NCBI GenBank assembly: GCA_027623995.1 | Contig: JAQBUF010000004.1 | Coordinates: 1 to 64,000 of the forward strand | Reading direction: 5' to 3' | From: Nitrospirota bacterium | Lineage (GTDB): Bacteria; Nitrospirota; Nitrospiria; Nitrospirales; UBA8639 | Length of the DNA stretch: 64,000 bases | Program-made: the position numbers and the translations under genes | Notes under the pieces: model-generated | Seen by the model: the letters and a program-made list of their open reading frames with translations, nothing else | Database searches by the model: none | What the model was told of the DNA's origin: nothing | In this document: positions 55,819 through 64,000 of the stretch, one piece after another | Position numbering within the stretch: the first letter of the stretch is position 1 | Layout of the letters: the number at the start of each line of letters is the position of its first letter

Positions 55819-55847
55819 ATAAAATAGTGCTAAAGACCTAGTCTCAA
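55819..55847 (-). promoter_or_regulatory. Possible sigma-70 promoter of the CcsA-hem run
   Basis: On the minus strand TTGAGA (55842-55847) and TTTTAT (55819-55824) are 17 bp apart, about 20 bp before the start of the CcsA-like gene. AAGGAT follows as a ribosome site. Match to consensus is moderate only. Confidence 0.3.
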
Positions 55848-55958
55848 AGTATAGTTATGCCCAATAAAGAGGTCAAGGAAATGTGCGTGGAGCAAGGCTG
55901 GGAACATTAAGAAAGAGCAGGGTTGAAGCTTATACGATTATGATTTCTCTTCTGACAA

Positions 55959-56741
55959 CTATCCGCCTGAACTTGCGGTGGCGCCACCACAGACATTTAT
56001 CGCTTGGCCAGTTATCGCTGCGGCCATTGGTGAGCAAAGAAAAAGAATAGTCGACGCAATCTCATCAACGTCTGCCATTCGCTTGATAGGTACAGCCGCA
56101 ATGGCAAGAGCTCGAAAATCCTCTGCCAACATGCCCAGCACCTCGGCCGTTTCTTTAATACCTTGCCGCGCCATCGCGGTATCCACCCAGGTTGGGCACA
56201 CGGCATTCACGGTAATACCGCGCTCGGCCACCTCAAGAGCCACAGCCTTGGTAAATCCAATGATGCCATGCTTGGCCGTACAATACCCAGAATAGCCTGG
56301 CACACCAAATCGCCCAAGAACCGACGAAAGATTAATAATCCGACCATAATTGGGATCCTTCATATGTGGCAACACAATTTTCGAACATAAATAGGACCCT
56401 GTAAGATTTGTTTGAATAATGCTCAACCATCGAGAGTCATCAACCTCGTCCATGGGAGTCCGACCAGACATCCCGGCATTATTCACGAGAATATCAATCT
56501 GCCCCCATTCAGAGACAATAGCCGATACGACTCGTTCCATGTCCCTACGCTGCGTGACATCACCAGGAAAACCCATGGCCCTGGCACCCATAGCCTTAAG
56601 TTCTTCAACAGTCTCTTCAAGAGGTTGTGCCCGCCTCCCGCAAATTGCAATTCGAGCGCCTTGGGCAGCTAGCACTTTAGCAACGCCTTGCCCAATTCCC
56701 ACTCCACCACCTGTGACCAAGGCCACACGATTTTTCAACAT
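55959..56741 (-). CDS. Short-chain dehydrogenase/reductase (FabG-like)
   Basis: 260-residue classical SDR: NAD(P) motif VTGGGVGIGQGVAKVL, NNAG in ILVNNAGMSG, catalytic Ser in INLSSVLGR and YxxxK in YSGYCTAKHG, then VCPTWVDTAMARQG and C-terminal ITGQAINVCGG. The arginine in ICGRRAQ after strand 2 suggests NADPH. Substrate unknown; similar proteins reduce 3-oxoacyl chains or hydroxybutyrate. A single gene, divergent from rsmI. Confidence 0.9.
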   Translation of the reverse strand: MLKNRVALVTGGGVGIGQGVAKVLAAQGARIAICGRRAQPLEETVEELKAMGARAMGFPGDVTQRRDMERVVSAIVSEWGQIDILVNNAGMSGRTPMDEVDDSRWLSIIQTNLTGSYLCSKIVLPHMKDPNYGRIINLSSVLGRFGVPGYSGYCTAKHGIIGFTKAVALEVAERGITVNAVCPTWVDTAMARQGIKETAEVLGMLAEDFRALAIAAVPIKRMADVDEIASTILFLCSPMAAAITGQAINVCGGATASSGG

Positions 56742-56942
56742 GATTTGGTGTCTCCTTTTACATCATGCTATTTTTGGACTAACAAATTCCAAGTAATATT
56801 TAAAATTCTATTTTTATAAACAACGAATATTAATGGGGCGATTCTCAAGACATCTAAGATCAACCATATTCACCTCATACATTACATGACATTTTTCTTC
56901 CCAGCCAAGTAGAATGGAACAACTTTTAAAAATGGAAAAACT

Positions 56943-57707
56943 ATGAGCGGCACCCTGTACATTGTCAGCACACCCATCGGGAACCTTGAGGACCTCACCT
57001 TCCGGGCCCATCGCACCCTCAAAGAAGTCCAGATCATCGCAGCCGAAGACACAAGGCATACCCAAAAGCTCTGCAGTCATTATGGAATTGGAACGACTCT
57101 CACCAGTTATCACGATTTTAACAAAGAAGAGAAAACCCCAATACTTTTGGAAAAAATTCTGGAAGGACAATCGGTTGCACTAGTCTCTGATGCAGGAACG
57201 CCTTTAATCTCCGATCCCGGGTACTACCTCCTCACTCGAGCCATTGCCAAGAATATACCCATTGTCCCCATTCCCGGCCCCTCGGCAATTCTCACGGCTC
57301 TTGCAGTATCAGGACTTCCCACCGATGCCTTTCGATATGAGGGATTTTTGCCAAAAAAATCTGGCGCAAGGTCCCGAGTATTACAAGCGTTAGCCGAGGA
57401 ACCCCAGACAATCATTCTATTCGAGACACCTCATCGCATTAAAGCGACCTTAGCGGAAATACAAGAAATTTTCGGGACTCGTCATTTAGTCCTAGCACGA
57501 GAGCTGACGAAAACCTATGAGGAAATTATCCGAGGAAGTGCTGAGGAGATATTGGGGAAATACCAAACGAAAACCCCTAAAGGTGAAATGACCTTGGTAA
57601 TTGCAGGAAAGCCAAAGCCGAAAAAACCACCTAAAAGAAAAATGGGCGCTAATCATCACCTTTCTGAATCAGTACTCGGTGATATGCCTCCTGATGTTCT
57701 TGAGTAA
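56943..57707 (+). CDS. rsmI: 16S rRNA (cytidine1402-2'-O)-methyltransferase
   Basis: 254 residues, tetrapyrrole-methylase fold: LYIVSTPIGNLEDLTFRA, IAAEDTRHTQKLC, LVSDAGTPLISDPGYYL, VPIPGPSAILTALAVSGLP, FEGFLP-type YEGFLPKKSGAR and FETPHRI. RsmI methylates the ribose of C1402 in 16S rRNA. The last 20 codons, a basic PKPKKPPKRK tail and beyond, overlap the convergent TusA-like gene by 59 bp. Confidence 0.95.
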   Translation: MSGTLYIVSTPIGNLEDLTFRAHRTLKEVQIIAAEDTRHTQKLCSHYGIGTTLTSYHDFNKEEKTPILLEKILEGQSVALVSDAGTPLISDPGYYLLTRAIAKNIPIVPIPGPSAILTALAVSGLPTDAFRYEGFLPKKSGARSRVLQALAEEPQTIILFETPHRIKATLAEIQEIFGTRHLVLARELTKTYEEIIRGSAEEILGKYQTKTPKGEMTLVIAGKPKPKKPPKRKMGANHHLSESVLGDMPPDVLE

Positions 57708-57894
57708 GGACGGTATGCCCTTCATTGCGTATACTTTGAGGAACATTTTTAATCGGTTCTCCATCATCTAAGATCACTGCTAACACATCACCCGATTGCA
57801 TCGTATCCAATTGTAATTTTGTCTTCACAAAATTATATGGACAAATAACTCCTCGTAAATCTAACTCTGCTTGAGCTTTAATTTCTTTACTCAT
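57649..57894 (-). CDS. TusA-like sulfurtransferase family protein
   Basis: 81 residues, SirA/TusA fold: LDLRGVICPYNFVKTKLQLDTMQSGDVLAVILDD (residues about 11-44) and a C-terminal EGHTVLTQEHQEAYHRVLIQK. The active-site cysteine is there, but the usual CPxP motif reads CPYN, without the second proline. TusA-family proteins carry persulfide sulfur in tRNA thiolation or sulfur oxidation. Ends inside the rsmI C terminus on the other strand. Confidence 0.85.
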   Translation of the reverse strand: MSKEIKAQAELDLRGVICPYNFVKTKLQLDTMQSGDVLAVILDDGEPIKNVPQSIRNEGHTVLTQEHQEAYHRVLIQKGDD

Positions 57895-57949
57895 GCCTTA
57901 CTATCTCTTAAAACCATGATTGAATAGTGTCAACAGCTATCATGTACAT

Positions 57950-57990
57950 AAAAAAAAGGAGCGTGCCAACATTTGCCGACACGCTCCTAA
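57950..57990 (-). terminator. Intrinsic terminator of the secreted-protein gene
   Basis: On the minus strand AGGAGCGTG (57980-57988) pairs with CACGCTCCT (57957-57965), followed by a run of T (57950-57957). It lies 35 bp after the stop of the gene at 58023. Confidence 0.85.
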
Positions 57991-58022
57991 TTTATAAATA
58001 AAACCGAAAAACCAAACAGGTA

Positions 58023-58778
58023 TTACTGAACCGTACCTTTGTTAAAATTGGCTCGGTCAGCACCGTAATCAGTCGCGATCGTTGAACTCGTACGCGTGTT
58101 CACAGTGTTTGGTTGTGGGGCACATTGCCAGCAAGGAGCGGCACCAGTGGTGGCACCAACACTGGAGGTAATGCCAGTTTTGACATCCCCAGCTTGAATT
58201 CCACCCAATGGGACACCGGTGTACCCAGCGGTTGCGGTGGAGATACCACGATAATTCGTAGGATCTGGACTTTGCCCGAAACCACCAGCGAAATTGGTAT
58301 TGTCGGCACCAGCGAGAACTTGGCTTCCTTCAAGAACGTACACTGACCGAACAATGGCACGCCCCGTACTAAATTTGTGAGACGCATCTGTTTCTTGTAC
58401 GGCTTGAATGGAAACATAGTCGCCCTTACCGATGGCTTTTAAATTTTCGAGGTTGGTCTTGTCATCAAAATACAGGGTCCGTATGTTGAGAGACCCCCGT
58501 TGCATCTGCCGCTCATCATGAGAACTTCCACCCATGTCAATGAACAAACGCCCACTAGACAAATCTACCCCAACAACCTCTCCCATGATGGATTCAGGCT
58601 GTGACAGGTACCGTAACATGTCACCTTCGTCCATAACTCTAGCCCGCGTTCCTGAACCTTGTGAATCACCAACACCCGTTCCAAATCCAGAATGTTGAGG
58701 CGCACGCTCTTGCGCCACTGCCACGCTGACTGAGCCTGCAAGAATGATAGCTGCTGCAAAATACCCTAACTTCCGCAT
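58023..58778 (-). CDS. Secreted protein of unknown function
   Basis: About 251 residues from the ATG at 58778, which has AAGGAGGAG upstream. Signal peptide MRKLGYFAAAIILAGSVSVA with cleavage near AVAQ. The middle (residues about 60-140) is beta-rich and reads like a small OB or SH3-type domain (IMGEVVGVDLSSGRLFIDMGG, IGKGDYVSIQAV). The last 100 residues are low-complexity Gly/Thr/Ala/Asn, with a CWQC motif in APCWQCAPQPN. I know no family. A strong ribosome site and terminator suggest high expression. Confidence 0.75.
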   Translation of the reverse strand: MRKLGYFAAAIILAGSVSVAVAQERAPQHSGFGTGVGDSQGSGTRARVMDEGDMLRYLSQPESIMGEVVGVDLSSGRLFIDMGGSSHDERQMQRGSLNIRTLYFDDKTNLENLKAIGKGDYVSIQAVQETDASHKFSTGRAIVRSVYVLEGSQVLAGADNTNFAGGFGQSPDPTNYRGISTATAGYTGVPLGGIQAGDVKTGITSSVGATTGAAPCWQCAPQPNTVNTRTSSTIATDYGADRANFNKGTVQ

Positions 58779-59046
58779 GTGGCTCCTCCTTAGGAAGTGT
58801 AAGTTAATAATCAAAGATTAATACCGAATGAAAACCGTTCTACTAAATTTTTAAATCCTAGGGTTGGTAACTATAGTGATCTCAACAAGCGCTGTCAAGG
58901 GGATTTTCCGCCCAAGTTACCTTCCGTAAAAATCGCCTAAATTGTGAATACGTAAACAAATCAATATGACGTTATAAACCTATTGACGGCTTGAGTCCAG
59001 CCCAAATCGATGCAAAAAACTCAACGCCTGAAATTCATTGAAATAA

Positions 59047-59133
59047 TGGTGCCCGGACCGAGGGTCGAACTCGGACTCCCTTGCGAGAACCGGATTTTGA
59101 GTCCGGCGCGTCTGCCAGTTCCGCCATCCGGGC
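59047..59133 (-). tRNA. tRNA-Leu (anticodon CAA)
   Basis: Minus strand, 87 nt including an encoded CCA. Acceptor arms GCCCGGA and TCCGGGC pair fully. The anticodon stem CCGGA/TCCGG encloses loop CTCAAAA, giving anticodon CAA (reads UUG). A long variable arm (TTCTCGCAAGGGAGT) and the T-loop GTTCGACCC confirm a class II tRNA-Leu. Confidence 0.95.
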
Positions 59134-59295
59134 ACAAACCTGACGACCGACCATTTTCTAGCATGATCCCTAAGTCTCGTCAATGAATGACTTGAAAGGT
59201 TTTCAGAATTTATTATGCCGTGATATGATTTGCTCGTTACCAAAAACATCCCCTCATAATTAATGCCCTCTTATAGAATTAATAAGGAGAAGACC

Positions 59296-59568
59296 ATGGC
59301 CGAAATTCAATGTTTAAAATGTGAAAAAACCGCAGAGACAATGACCGAACCACTATTTATGGGGAAGTTAGAAGAAGAAATAAAAAATAATGTCTGTGAA
59401 GCCTGCTGGACAGAATGGACTAAACCTGGCGGTGTTAAAACCATGGTGATTAATGAATATCAACTGAATCTTGGAGATGAAAACGGTCGCGCGGCACTGA
59501 AAAAGCAAATGCGCGCGTTTTTCAAACTGCCTGACGCCGAAGTCGAATTCAAGGATTACCGGACCTAA
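59296..59568 (+). CDS. YggX-like Fe(2+)-trafficking protein
   Basis: About 90 residues from the ATG at 59296 (AAGGAGA before it). The core KLEEEIKNNVCEACWTEW, VKTMVINEYQLNLGDENGR and LKKQMRAFF follows the YggX pattern (GELGKRIYNE..AWAQW, TMLINEKKLN, LLEQEM..FL). YggX-like proteins protect iron-sulfur clusters and handle iron under oxidative stress. The N terminus has an extra CLKC motif, and CEAC follows later. Both cysteine pairs are absent in E. coli YggX and could form a metal site. Confidence 0.82.
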   Translation: MAEIQCLKCEKTAETMTEPLFMGKLEEEIKNNVCEACWTEWTKPGGVKTMVINEYQLNLGDENGRAALKKQMRAFFKLPDAEVEFKDYRT

Positions 59569-59586
59569 TTTCCTATAATGATAGGG

Positions 59587-59610
59587 ACTCCCCTAAGGGA
59601 GTTTATTTTC
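59587..59610 (+). terminator. Intrinsic terminator after the YggX-like gene
   Basis: ACTCCC (59587-59592), loop CTAA, GGGAGT (59597-59602), then TTTATTTT. Located 19 bp after the stop. Confidence 0.75.
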
Positions 59611-59694
59611 TGGAAAGGGTCTTTAGCCGATTACTCATGAATCCGAAAAATAAAGCAGGACTTGGCGGTACGAACGTGTGAAGGATGTAGGCAG

Positions 59695-60255
59695 ATGAGC
59701 ACCCCTCTTGGAAAAGGAATTTTTCTTGTAGCAACTCCAAATCTACGAGACCCTAATTTTAGTCAGACCGTCATTCTTCTGTGTGAACATGGAGAAGAAG
59801 GCGCGTTAGGCGTCGTGGTCAATCGCCCAACTAAAATGAATATTACCGAAGTCTTGCCCCAAGTGCCGATACTTGAAGGCCAAAGCCATATGGTTTTTTC
59901 AGGTGGACCTGTTCAGCGGAACCACCTATTGATCTTGTACCGCGCAGCAGAGGGACCTGAAGACACCCATCATGTCTTTGATGGAGTCTACCTTGGTGGC
60001 AACATGACCATCCTGGATGATATTTTAACGGACCCGTTGAGTCCGGCAAACTTTCGCGCCTACATGGGGTACTCAGGATGGTCACCGGGACAATTAGAAA
60101 ATGAAATGAAATCGGGATCATGGCTCACCTTGCCTGCAAAGTCCGCTATCATGTTCGATCAAGATCATTCCCGCATGTGGGGCGAAATCTTGCGTTCCCT
60201 TGGCTCACAATATGCGATGTACTCAGACATGCCAGTTGATCCACAAATGAATTAG
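59695..60255 (+). CDS. YqgE/AlgH family protein
   Basis: 186 residues from the ATG at 59695. The family blocks are complete: GIFLVATPNLRDPNFSQTVILLCEHGEEGALGVVVNRPT (residues about 8-46), VFSGGPVQRNHLLILYR, FRAYMGYSGWSPGQLENEM and SGSWLTLPA. Function unsettled in spite of the AlgH name. A single gene. An upstream in-frame start at 59662 is less likely. Confidence 0.93.
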   Translation: MSTPLGKGIFLVATPNLRDPNFSQTVILLCEHGEEGALGVVVNRPTKMNITEVLPQVPILEGQSHMVFSGGPVQRNHLLILYRAAEGPEDTHHVFDGVYLGGNMTILDDILTDPLSPANFRAYMGYSGWSPGQLENEMKSGSWLTLPAKSAIMFDQDHSRMWGEILRSLGSQYAMYSDMPVDPQMN

Positions 60256-60336
60256 ACTACCGGTGTTTTTTTAAAGACTCACGATATTTAGGAAGTCCTT
60301 GAAAAACCTAAAATTCCGCCGACATTGCTTGAGGGG

Positions 60337-63165
60337 CTATTCCGCCAGGCACTGACGCAGATATTGCCCCGTATAAGAGTCGCCAATCTCAGCCACATCC
60401 TCAGGACGGCCTTCTGCGACGATTCTACCGCCTCTATCCCCTCCTCCAGGCCCAAGGTCAATCACCCAATCCGCGGATTTGATCACATCAACCTGATGCT
60501 CCACCACAAGAACAGAATTCCCGGCATCAACCAATTGGCCCAACACCTCTAATAATTTTTTGACGTCAGCCAGATGGAGACCCGTTGTCGGCTCATCTAA
60601 AATATATAGCACTCCAGGCCCTTTGGGTGAGGCAGAGGTAGATTGGCTGCCTCGAGCAGGCTTTGTTTTTCCCGACACCGTAGCCAGTTCAGCAGCCATC
60701 TTTAACCGCTGCGCTTCGCCTCCAGAAAGACTGGGAGCCGATTGACCCAATCGGAGGTAACCAAGCCCCAAATCAATCAGAAGGCTCAGCACACGTTGCA
60801 AGGCGGGAACCGCCCCACCAAAAATGTCCTGCGCCTCCTGAACGGTGAGACCAAGAATTTCGTGAATGGAATAGCCACGCCATCGTACCTGCAGCACATC
60901 CGCATTAAAACGGCGACCCTCACAGGCTTCACATGTCACGTATAAATCTTCGAAAAAATACATTTCGAGTTTTTCTAACCCATTGCCCTGACACCGCTGG
61001 CACCGCCCCAAGCCTGCATTAAAAGAAAAATGCGACGCCGTCAGACCACGTTGTTTCGCAGCAAACGTTGCCGCAAACAGTTGCCGGATATGCTGAAAGC
61101 CTTTCATGTAGGTAATGGGGTTTGATCGCGGCGTTCGGCCAATGGGGTCTTGATTGATCATCCGAACCGTTCGCAATTGACTCAGGCCTTCAATCTTATC
61201 AAAACGTCCCATGGGCAAAAATTCAAGCCCAAACGCCCTCGCCATCGCACGATATAATGTCTGCGCCACCAAGGTACTCTTGCCGGAGCCCGACACCCCG
61301 GTCACACACACCAGCATCCCCAAGGGAAATCGAACGGTCAGATTTTGAAGATTATTCTCCCGAGCCCCATGTAGCGTGATAGATTGCCCACTCTCTGGCC
61401 TGCGTACCTGCGGAATTGGGATTTGTTCGTCGCCTCGCAAGTACCGAGCCGTCAACGCCTCAGGATGTTTCAAGAATTCTTCGCGAGGAGCTGCACACAC
61501 GATCGTGCCGCCTTGCTCTCCAGCCAGCGGACCAAGTTCGATCACATGATCCGCTTGCTCAATCACCTGACGATCATGCTCAACCACCACCACCGTATTC
61601 CCACGATGCGCCAGTTCTCCTAAAATTGTGGCCAACATAGCCGTGTCCCGGGCATGCAAACCAATCGTTGGTTCATCCAGGACATATAACGTGCCGACAA
61701 GATGAGCCCCCAACTGATTCGCGAGCGCAATCCGCTGCGCTTCACCCCCAGAAAGGGAACGAGTCTCGCGCAAGAGCGTGAGATACTCCAGACCTACCCG
61801 CAATAAAAAGTCCAGTTTGTGTTGCAAGCGAGGAAGTAAATCGCTCGTGAGGTTGGCTTCAAAAGTCGTGAGAGGAAGCGTCTTTAGCCATTCAACCAAT
61901 TTCCCGACTGAGAGCTGAGAAACTTCATGAATATTCCGTCCATGGACTTTGACATGAAGCGCCTCAGGCCTCAGTCGGCTGCCACCGCATGCCGGGCAAG
62001 ACACTGGACTCCGATACCGACTCAAGAACACCCGCACATGCATCTTGTATCGCTTCGTCTCCAGGGTTTCAAAAAACTTGTCGATCCCCTTTAGGCCTTT
62101 CGCACCTTTCCAAATGAGCGCTCGATGTTCGACACTCAGCTTCTGATACGGCATCGTCGTATCGATCTCGTGTTGCTTGGCCCCGCGAAGCAATTGATGT
62201 TGCCACAACGCTGCCGACGGTTTGGTCCAGGGCTCAATCGCCCCAGCCATTAAGGATCGAGATTGATCAGGTACGACTAAGGCCTCGTCATACCGCAGCA
62301 CATTGCCAAAGCCTTTGCATTCAGGGCAGGCACCTAATGGGTGGTTGGAAGAAAACGAAACCGGACGTTGCGGCCCAGCCTTGTAGCCGCAGGACTTACA
62401 GCATGCCTCGGCGCTGAAAAGAAAGGAACCCTGATTGATGACATCCATGCGGCATTGGCCTTCGCTTTCTCGATATGCTGCCTCCACCGCTTCCATCAAC
62501 CGCGAACGATTATCTGAGCGAAGCACCAACCGATCCAACACCACAAAAAACTCTTTGGGCCAACGCTTAGGTAAGGGATCCGACCCATCGAGGGAAAGCA
62601 CTTGCTCCTTCACCAGGACGCGAACGAATCCTCGTTGGAGTAACACGTCGACAACAGAGGAACCTTGGGGGACTTTTAATTCAGAAAATGGAAATAACAC
62701 CATCGCCCGGCCCTGTGGAAATCGTTCCAACATCTCATCGACCAGGACATCCGGCAGATCAGCACGAACCTCGACCTGACAATCGGGACATATTGGCCGG
62801 CCAATCTTGGCAAACAGGAGTCGGAGATGATCTGAAATTTCAGTGGCGGTTCCAACAGTTGAACGAGCCGTTCGAACGGAATTCTTTTGTTCAATGGCAA
62901 TGGCTGGACGAATGTTCTCGATGTGATCAACCTCAGGCCGATCCAATCGCTCAATAAACATTCGCGTGTAGGTTGAAAGGGACTCAACAAAACGCCACTG
63001 CCCCTCAGCAAACAAGGTATCAAAGGCCAGCGACGACTTCCCCGACCCCGACACTCCGGTCACTACCGTCACAACATCGTGCGGAATCGAGACAGAAACA
63101 TTCCGAAGATTATTCTGCCGCGCACCACGGATAATAATGGCGTTTTTAACTTGTCTGTCTCTCAT
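60337..63165 (-). CDS. UvrA-family excinuclease ABC subunit A (probable paralogue)
   Basis: 942 residues, two ABC ATPase halves: Walker [14 protein letters not shown] near the N terminus and [13 protein letters not shown] in the second half; signatures [18 protein letters not shown] and [18 protein letters not shown]; Walker [13 protein letters not shown] and [12 protein letters not shown]. Zinc modules are CPDC, CKSC with CPEC, and CQRC with CEAC. The insert between zinc sites is present, so it is not the short UvrA2 type. However, several blocks ([20 protein letters not shown], a 30-residue Ser/Lys-rich insert before LYILDEP) differ from standard UvrA, suggesting a second UvrA. Damage recognition in nucleotide excision repair is the family role. 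Confidence 0.9.
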   Translation of the reverse strand: MRDRQVKNAIIIRGARQNNLRNVSVSIPHDVVTVVTGVSGSGKSSLAFDTLFAEGQWRFVESLSTYTRMFIERLDRPEVDHIENIRPAIAIEQKNSVRTARSTVGTATEISDHLRLLFAKIGRPICPDCQVEVRADLPDVLVDEMLERFPQGRAMVLFPFSELKVPQGSSVVDVLLQRGFVRVLVKEQVLSLDGSDPLPKRWPKEFFVVLDRLVLRSDNRSRLMEAVEAAYRESEGQCRMDVINQGSFLFSAEACCKSCGYKAGPQRPVSFSSNHPLGACPECKGFGNVLRYDEALVVPDQSRSLMAGAIEPWTKPSAALWQHQLLRGAKQHEIDTTMPYQKLSVEHRALIWKGAKGLKGIDKFFETLETKRYKMHVRVFLSRYRSPVSCPACGGSRLRPEALHVKVHGRNIHEVSQLSVGKLVEWLKTLPLTTFEANLTSDLLPRLQHKLDFLLRVGLEYLTLLRETRSLSGGEAQRIALANQLGAHLVGTLYVLDEPTIGLHARDTAMLATILGELAHRGNTVVVVEHDRQVIEQADHVIELGPLAGEQGGTIVCAAPREEFLKHPEALTARYLRGDEQIPIPQVRRPESGQSITLHGARENNLQNLTVRFPLGMLVCVTGVSGSGKSTLVAQTLYRAMARAFGLEFLPMGRFDKIEGLSQLRTVRMINQDPIGRTPRSNPITYMKGFQHIRQLFAATFAAKQRGLTASHFSFNAGLGRCQRCQGNGLEKLEMYFFEDLYVTCEACEGRRFNADVLQVRWRGYSIHEILGLTVQEAQDIFGGAVPALQRVLSLLIDLGLGYLRLGQSAPSLSGGEAQRLKMAAELATVSGKTKPARGSQSTSASPKGPGVLYILDEPTTGLHLADVKKLLEVLGQLVDAGNSVLVVEHQVDVIKSADWVIDLGPGGGDRGGRIVAEGRPEDVAEIGDSYTGQYLRQCLAE

Positions 63166-63226
63166 GGGTCCAAATTACCAAAATCAAAATGACACACTTC
63201 TCCGTAAAGTCCGTCATGAAGTTTCT

Positions 63227-63450
63227 GGGTCTGTTGAATATTTCATGGCCATTACCCATAAGTGCCTCAGGCTAGATGACCCACATCAGTGGGAGGGAAT
63301 GTTCAAAAAAGTCCGTCCAGCAAGGCCGCAGCCATTTTGACGCGCGGAGCGTACTCCCAGTACGTGAGCACGGCAAAATGGCGACGATGTCTGTGCGAGC
63401 CGCTTCGGCAAAGCCAGAGAACGCCGCTGGCGGCTTTTTTCAACATTCCC
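63227..63450. repeat. Palindromic intergenic repeat, family R, copy 4
   Basis: Begins GGGTCTGTTGAATATTTCAT. The inner module 63295-63450 has inverted ends GGGAATGTTCAAAAAAG and CTTTTTTCAACATTCCC and the shared GACGCGCGGAGCGTACTCCC block with the AGTACGTGAGCACGGC arm. It fills most of the gap 63166-63551; the rest holds nothing I can name. Confidence 0.82.
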
Positions 63451-63551
63451 TTTCTATAATTTCTTTACCGATTTAGCAGAGGGAATAGCAAAGGAGGGAT
63501 TAAATAAAACAAAAAAAGAGGAGAATCAAAAGAGCTCTGGCATCCAAAAGA

Positions 63552-63932
63552 TTACCCTATTCGGCCAAGCATATCGCCCAGCCATACGGCGATGAGGCCA
63601 AAGAAGACCTGGGCCATCACGTTACCCATCGCCTGAACCAAGTCCGCATCTCGAATGAGCGCGAGCGTTTCATAGCCAAAGGTGGAGAAGGTCGTGAACC
63701 CACCAAGCATGCCGATCATTAAGAAGAGTCGAAGCTCGGGTCCGATAAGCTGTCGGGTTTCGGCTAACCCATTCAGCACGCCGATGAGTAGGCACCCTAA
63801 GACATTGACCGCCAGGGTGCCCAGAGGGAATTCAGCCAACGGCACCAACCGGCTCACGAATCCAGACAGCAAGAATCTAAACACCGATCCAATGAATCCG
63901 CCAATGCCCACTAAAAAAAGTTGAGATGCCAT
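63552..63932 (-). CDS. crcB: CrcB/Fluc fluoride ion channel
   Basis: 126 residues, four transmembrane helices. Family motifs: GGFIGSVFRFLLS at the N terminus, FPLGTLAVNVLGCLLIG with the conserved Asn, and GMLGGFTTFSTFGYE with the TTFSTF fluoride-track phenylalanines. It exports fluoride as a dual-topology dimer. Single full-length gene. The 68 bp upstream left in the window show no convincing fluoride riboswitch. Confidence 0.95.
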   Translation of the reverse strand: MASQLFLVGIGGFIGSVFRFLLSGFVSRLVPLAEFPLGTLAVNVLGCLLIGVLNGLAETRQLIGPELRLFLMIGMLGGFTTFSTFGYETLALIRDADLVQAMGNVMAQVFFGLIAVWLGDMLGRIG

Positions 63933-64000
63933 CGATCAGTTCTGATTAGGGAAATCGTTCAAGAATGTGTGGTTTTCTTTTTCACGGACGGGCTCTCGTC

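Noticed and set aside
63933..64000. Fluoride riboswitch before crcB
   Set aside because: The 68 bases left in the window do not show the conserved GGNGAUGG and pseudoknot pattern. The window may end before it.
1..64000. CRISPR array, prophage or complete insertion sequence
   Set aside because: No regularly spaced direct repeats, transposase, integrase or phage structural genes are visible. The repeats found are palindromic and dispersed.

Overview
The window looks like chromosomal DNA of a diderm bacterium with roughly 50% GC. My best guess is a Nitrospira-like member of the Nitrospirota. This is inference from the set and order of genes: a CcsA-like protein, hemA, hemC, a cobA-hemD fusion, a CBS protein and hemB in a row, two flavin disulfide oxidoreductase/TVP38 pairs, DUF3047, and a multicopy palindromic repeat. 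No rRNA gene is present to settle it.

Layout. 1-7.5 kb: a type I restriction-modification island on the minus strand in the order hsdR (broken by an in-frame amber codon), hsdS, a PrrC-like anticodon-nuclease candidate, hsdM. Its genes are visibly more GC-rich than the flanks, and similar TGTCCG/CGGACA hairpins lie on both sides. 7.5-17.5 kb: mixed small genes. These are a MOSC protein, an inositol-phosphatase-fold nucleotidase, a coupled SRAP/2H-phosphoesterase pair, a periplasmic thioredoxin, DNA polymerase IV, a TrpF homologue, two toxin-antitoxin modules, a YgjV membrane protein, and a small gene with a decayed second copy. Three families of non-coding palindromic repeats sit between them. 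17.5-36 kb: MarR/nitroreductase, HD-GYP, TPR proteins, a frameshifted DUF2914 gene, two oxidoreductase/TVP38 pairs in mirror orientation, DUF3047, two tandem Cys-rich bufferin-like secreted peptides, a redoxin, an ECF sigma/zinc anti-sigma pair, a LuxR regulator and bacterioferritin.

36-56 kb: a 1233-residue fusion of a DUF255/YyaL protein with an aldo-keto reductase faces a long minus-strand run: CcsA-like protein, hemA, hemC, cobA-hemD, CBS protein, hemB, ribF, tilS, ftsH, folP, glmM, comEC. The heme part takes glutamyl-tRNA to uroporphyrinogen III and onward to precorrin-2, and is headed by a cytochrome c assembly protein. 56-64 kb: an SDR oxidoreductase, rsmI, a TusA-like protein, a secreted protein, tRNA-Leu(CAA), a YggX-like protein, YqgE, a UvrA-family protein and a CrcB fluoride channel.

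The least ordinary content is the type I locus with a broken nuclease subunit but apparently intact M, S and PrrC-like genes, the orphan bufferin-like pair with no maturation enzyme nearby, the DUF255-AKR fusion, and the repeat families, one with four copies here. No CRISPR array, transposase gene, phage structural gene or rRNA gene is visible.
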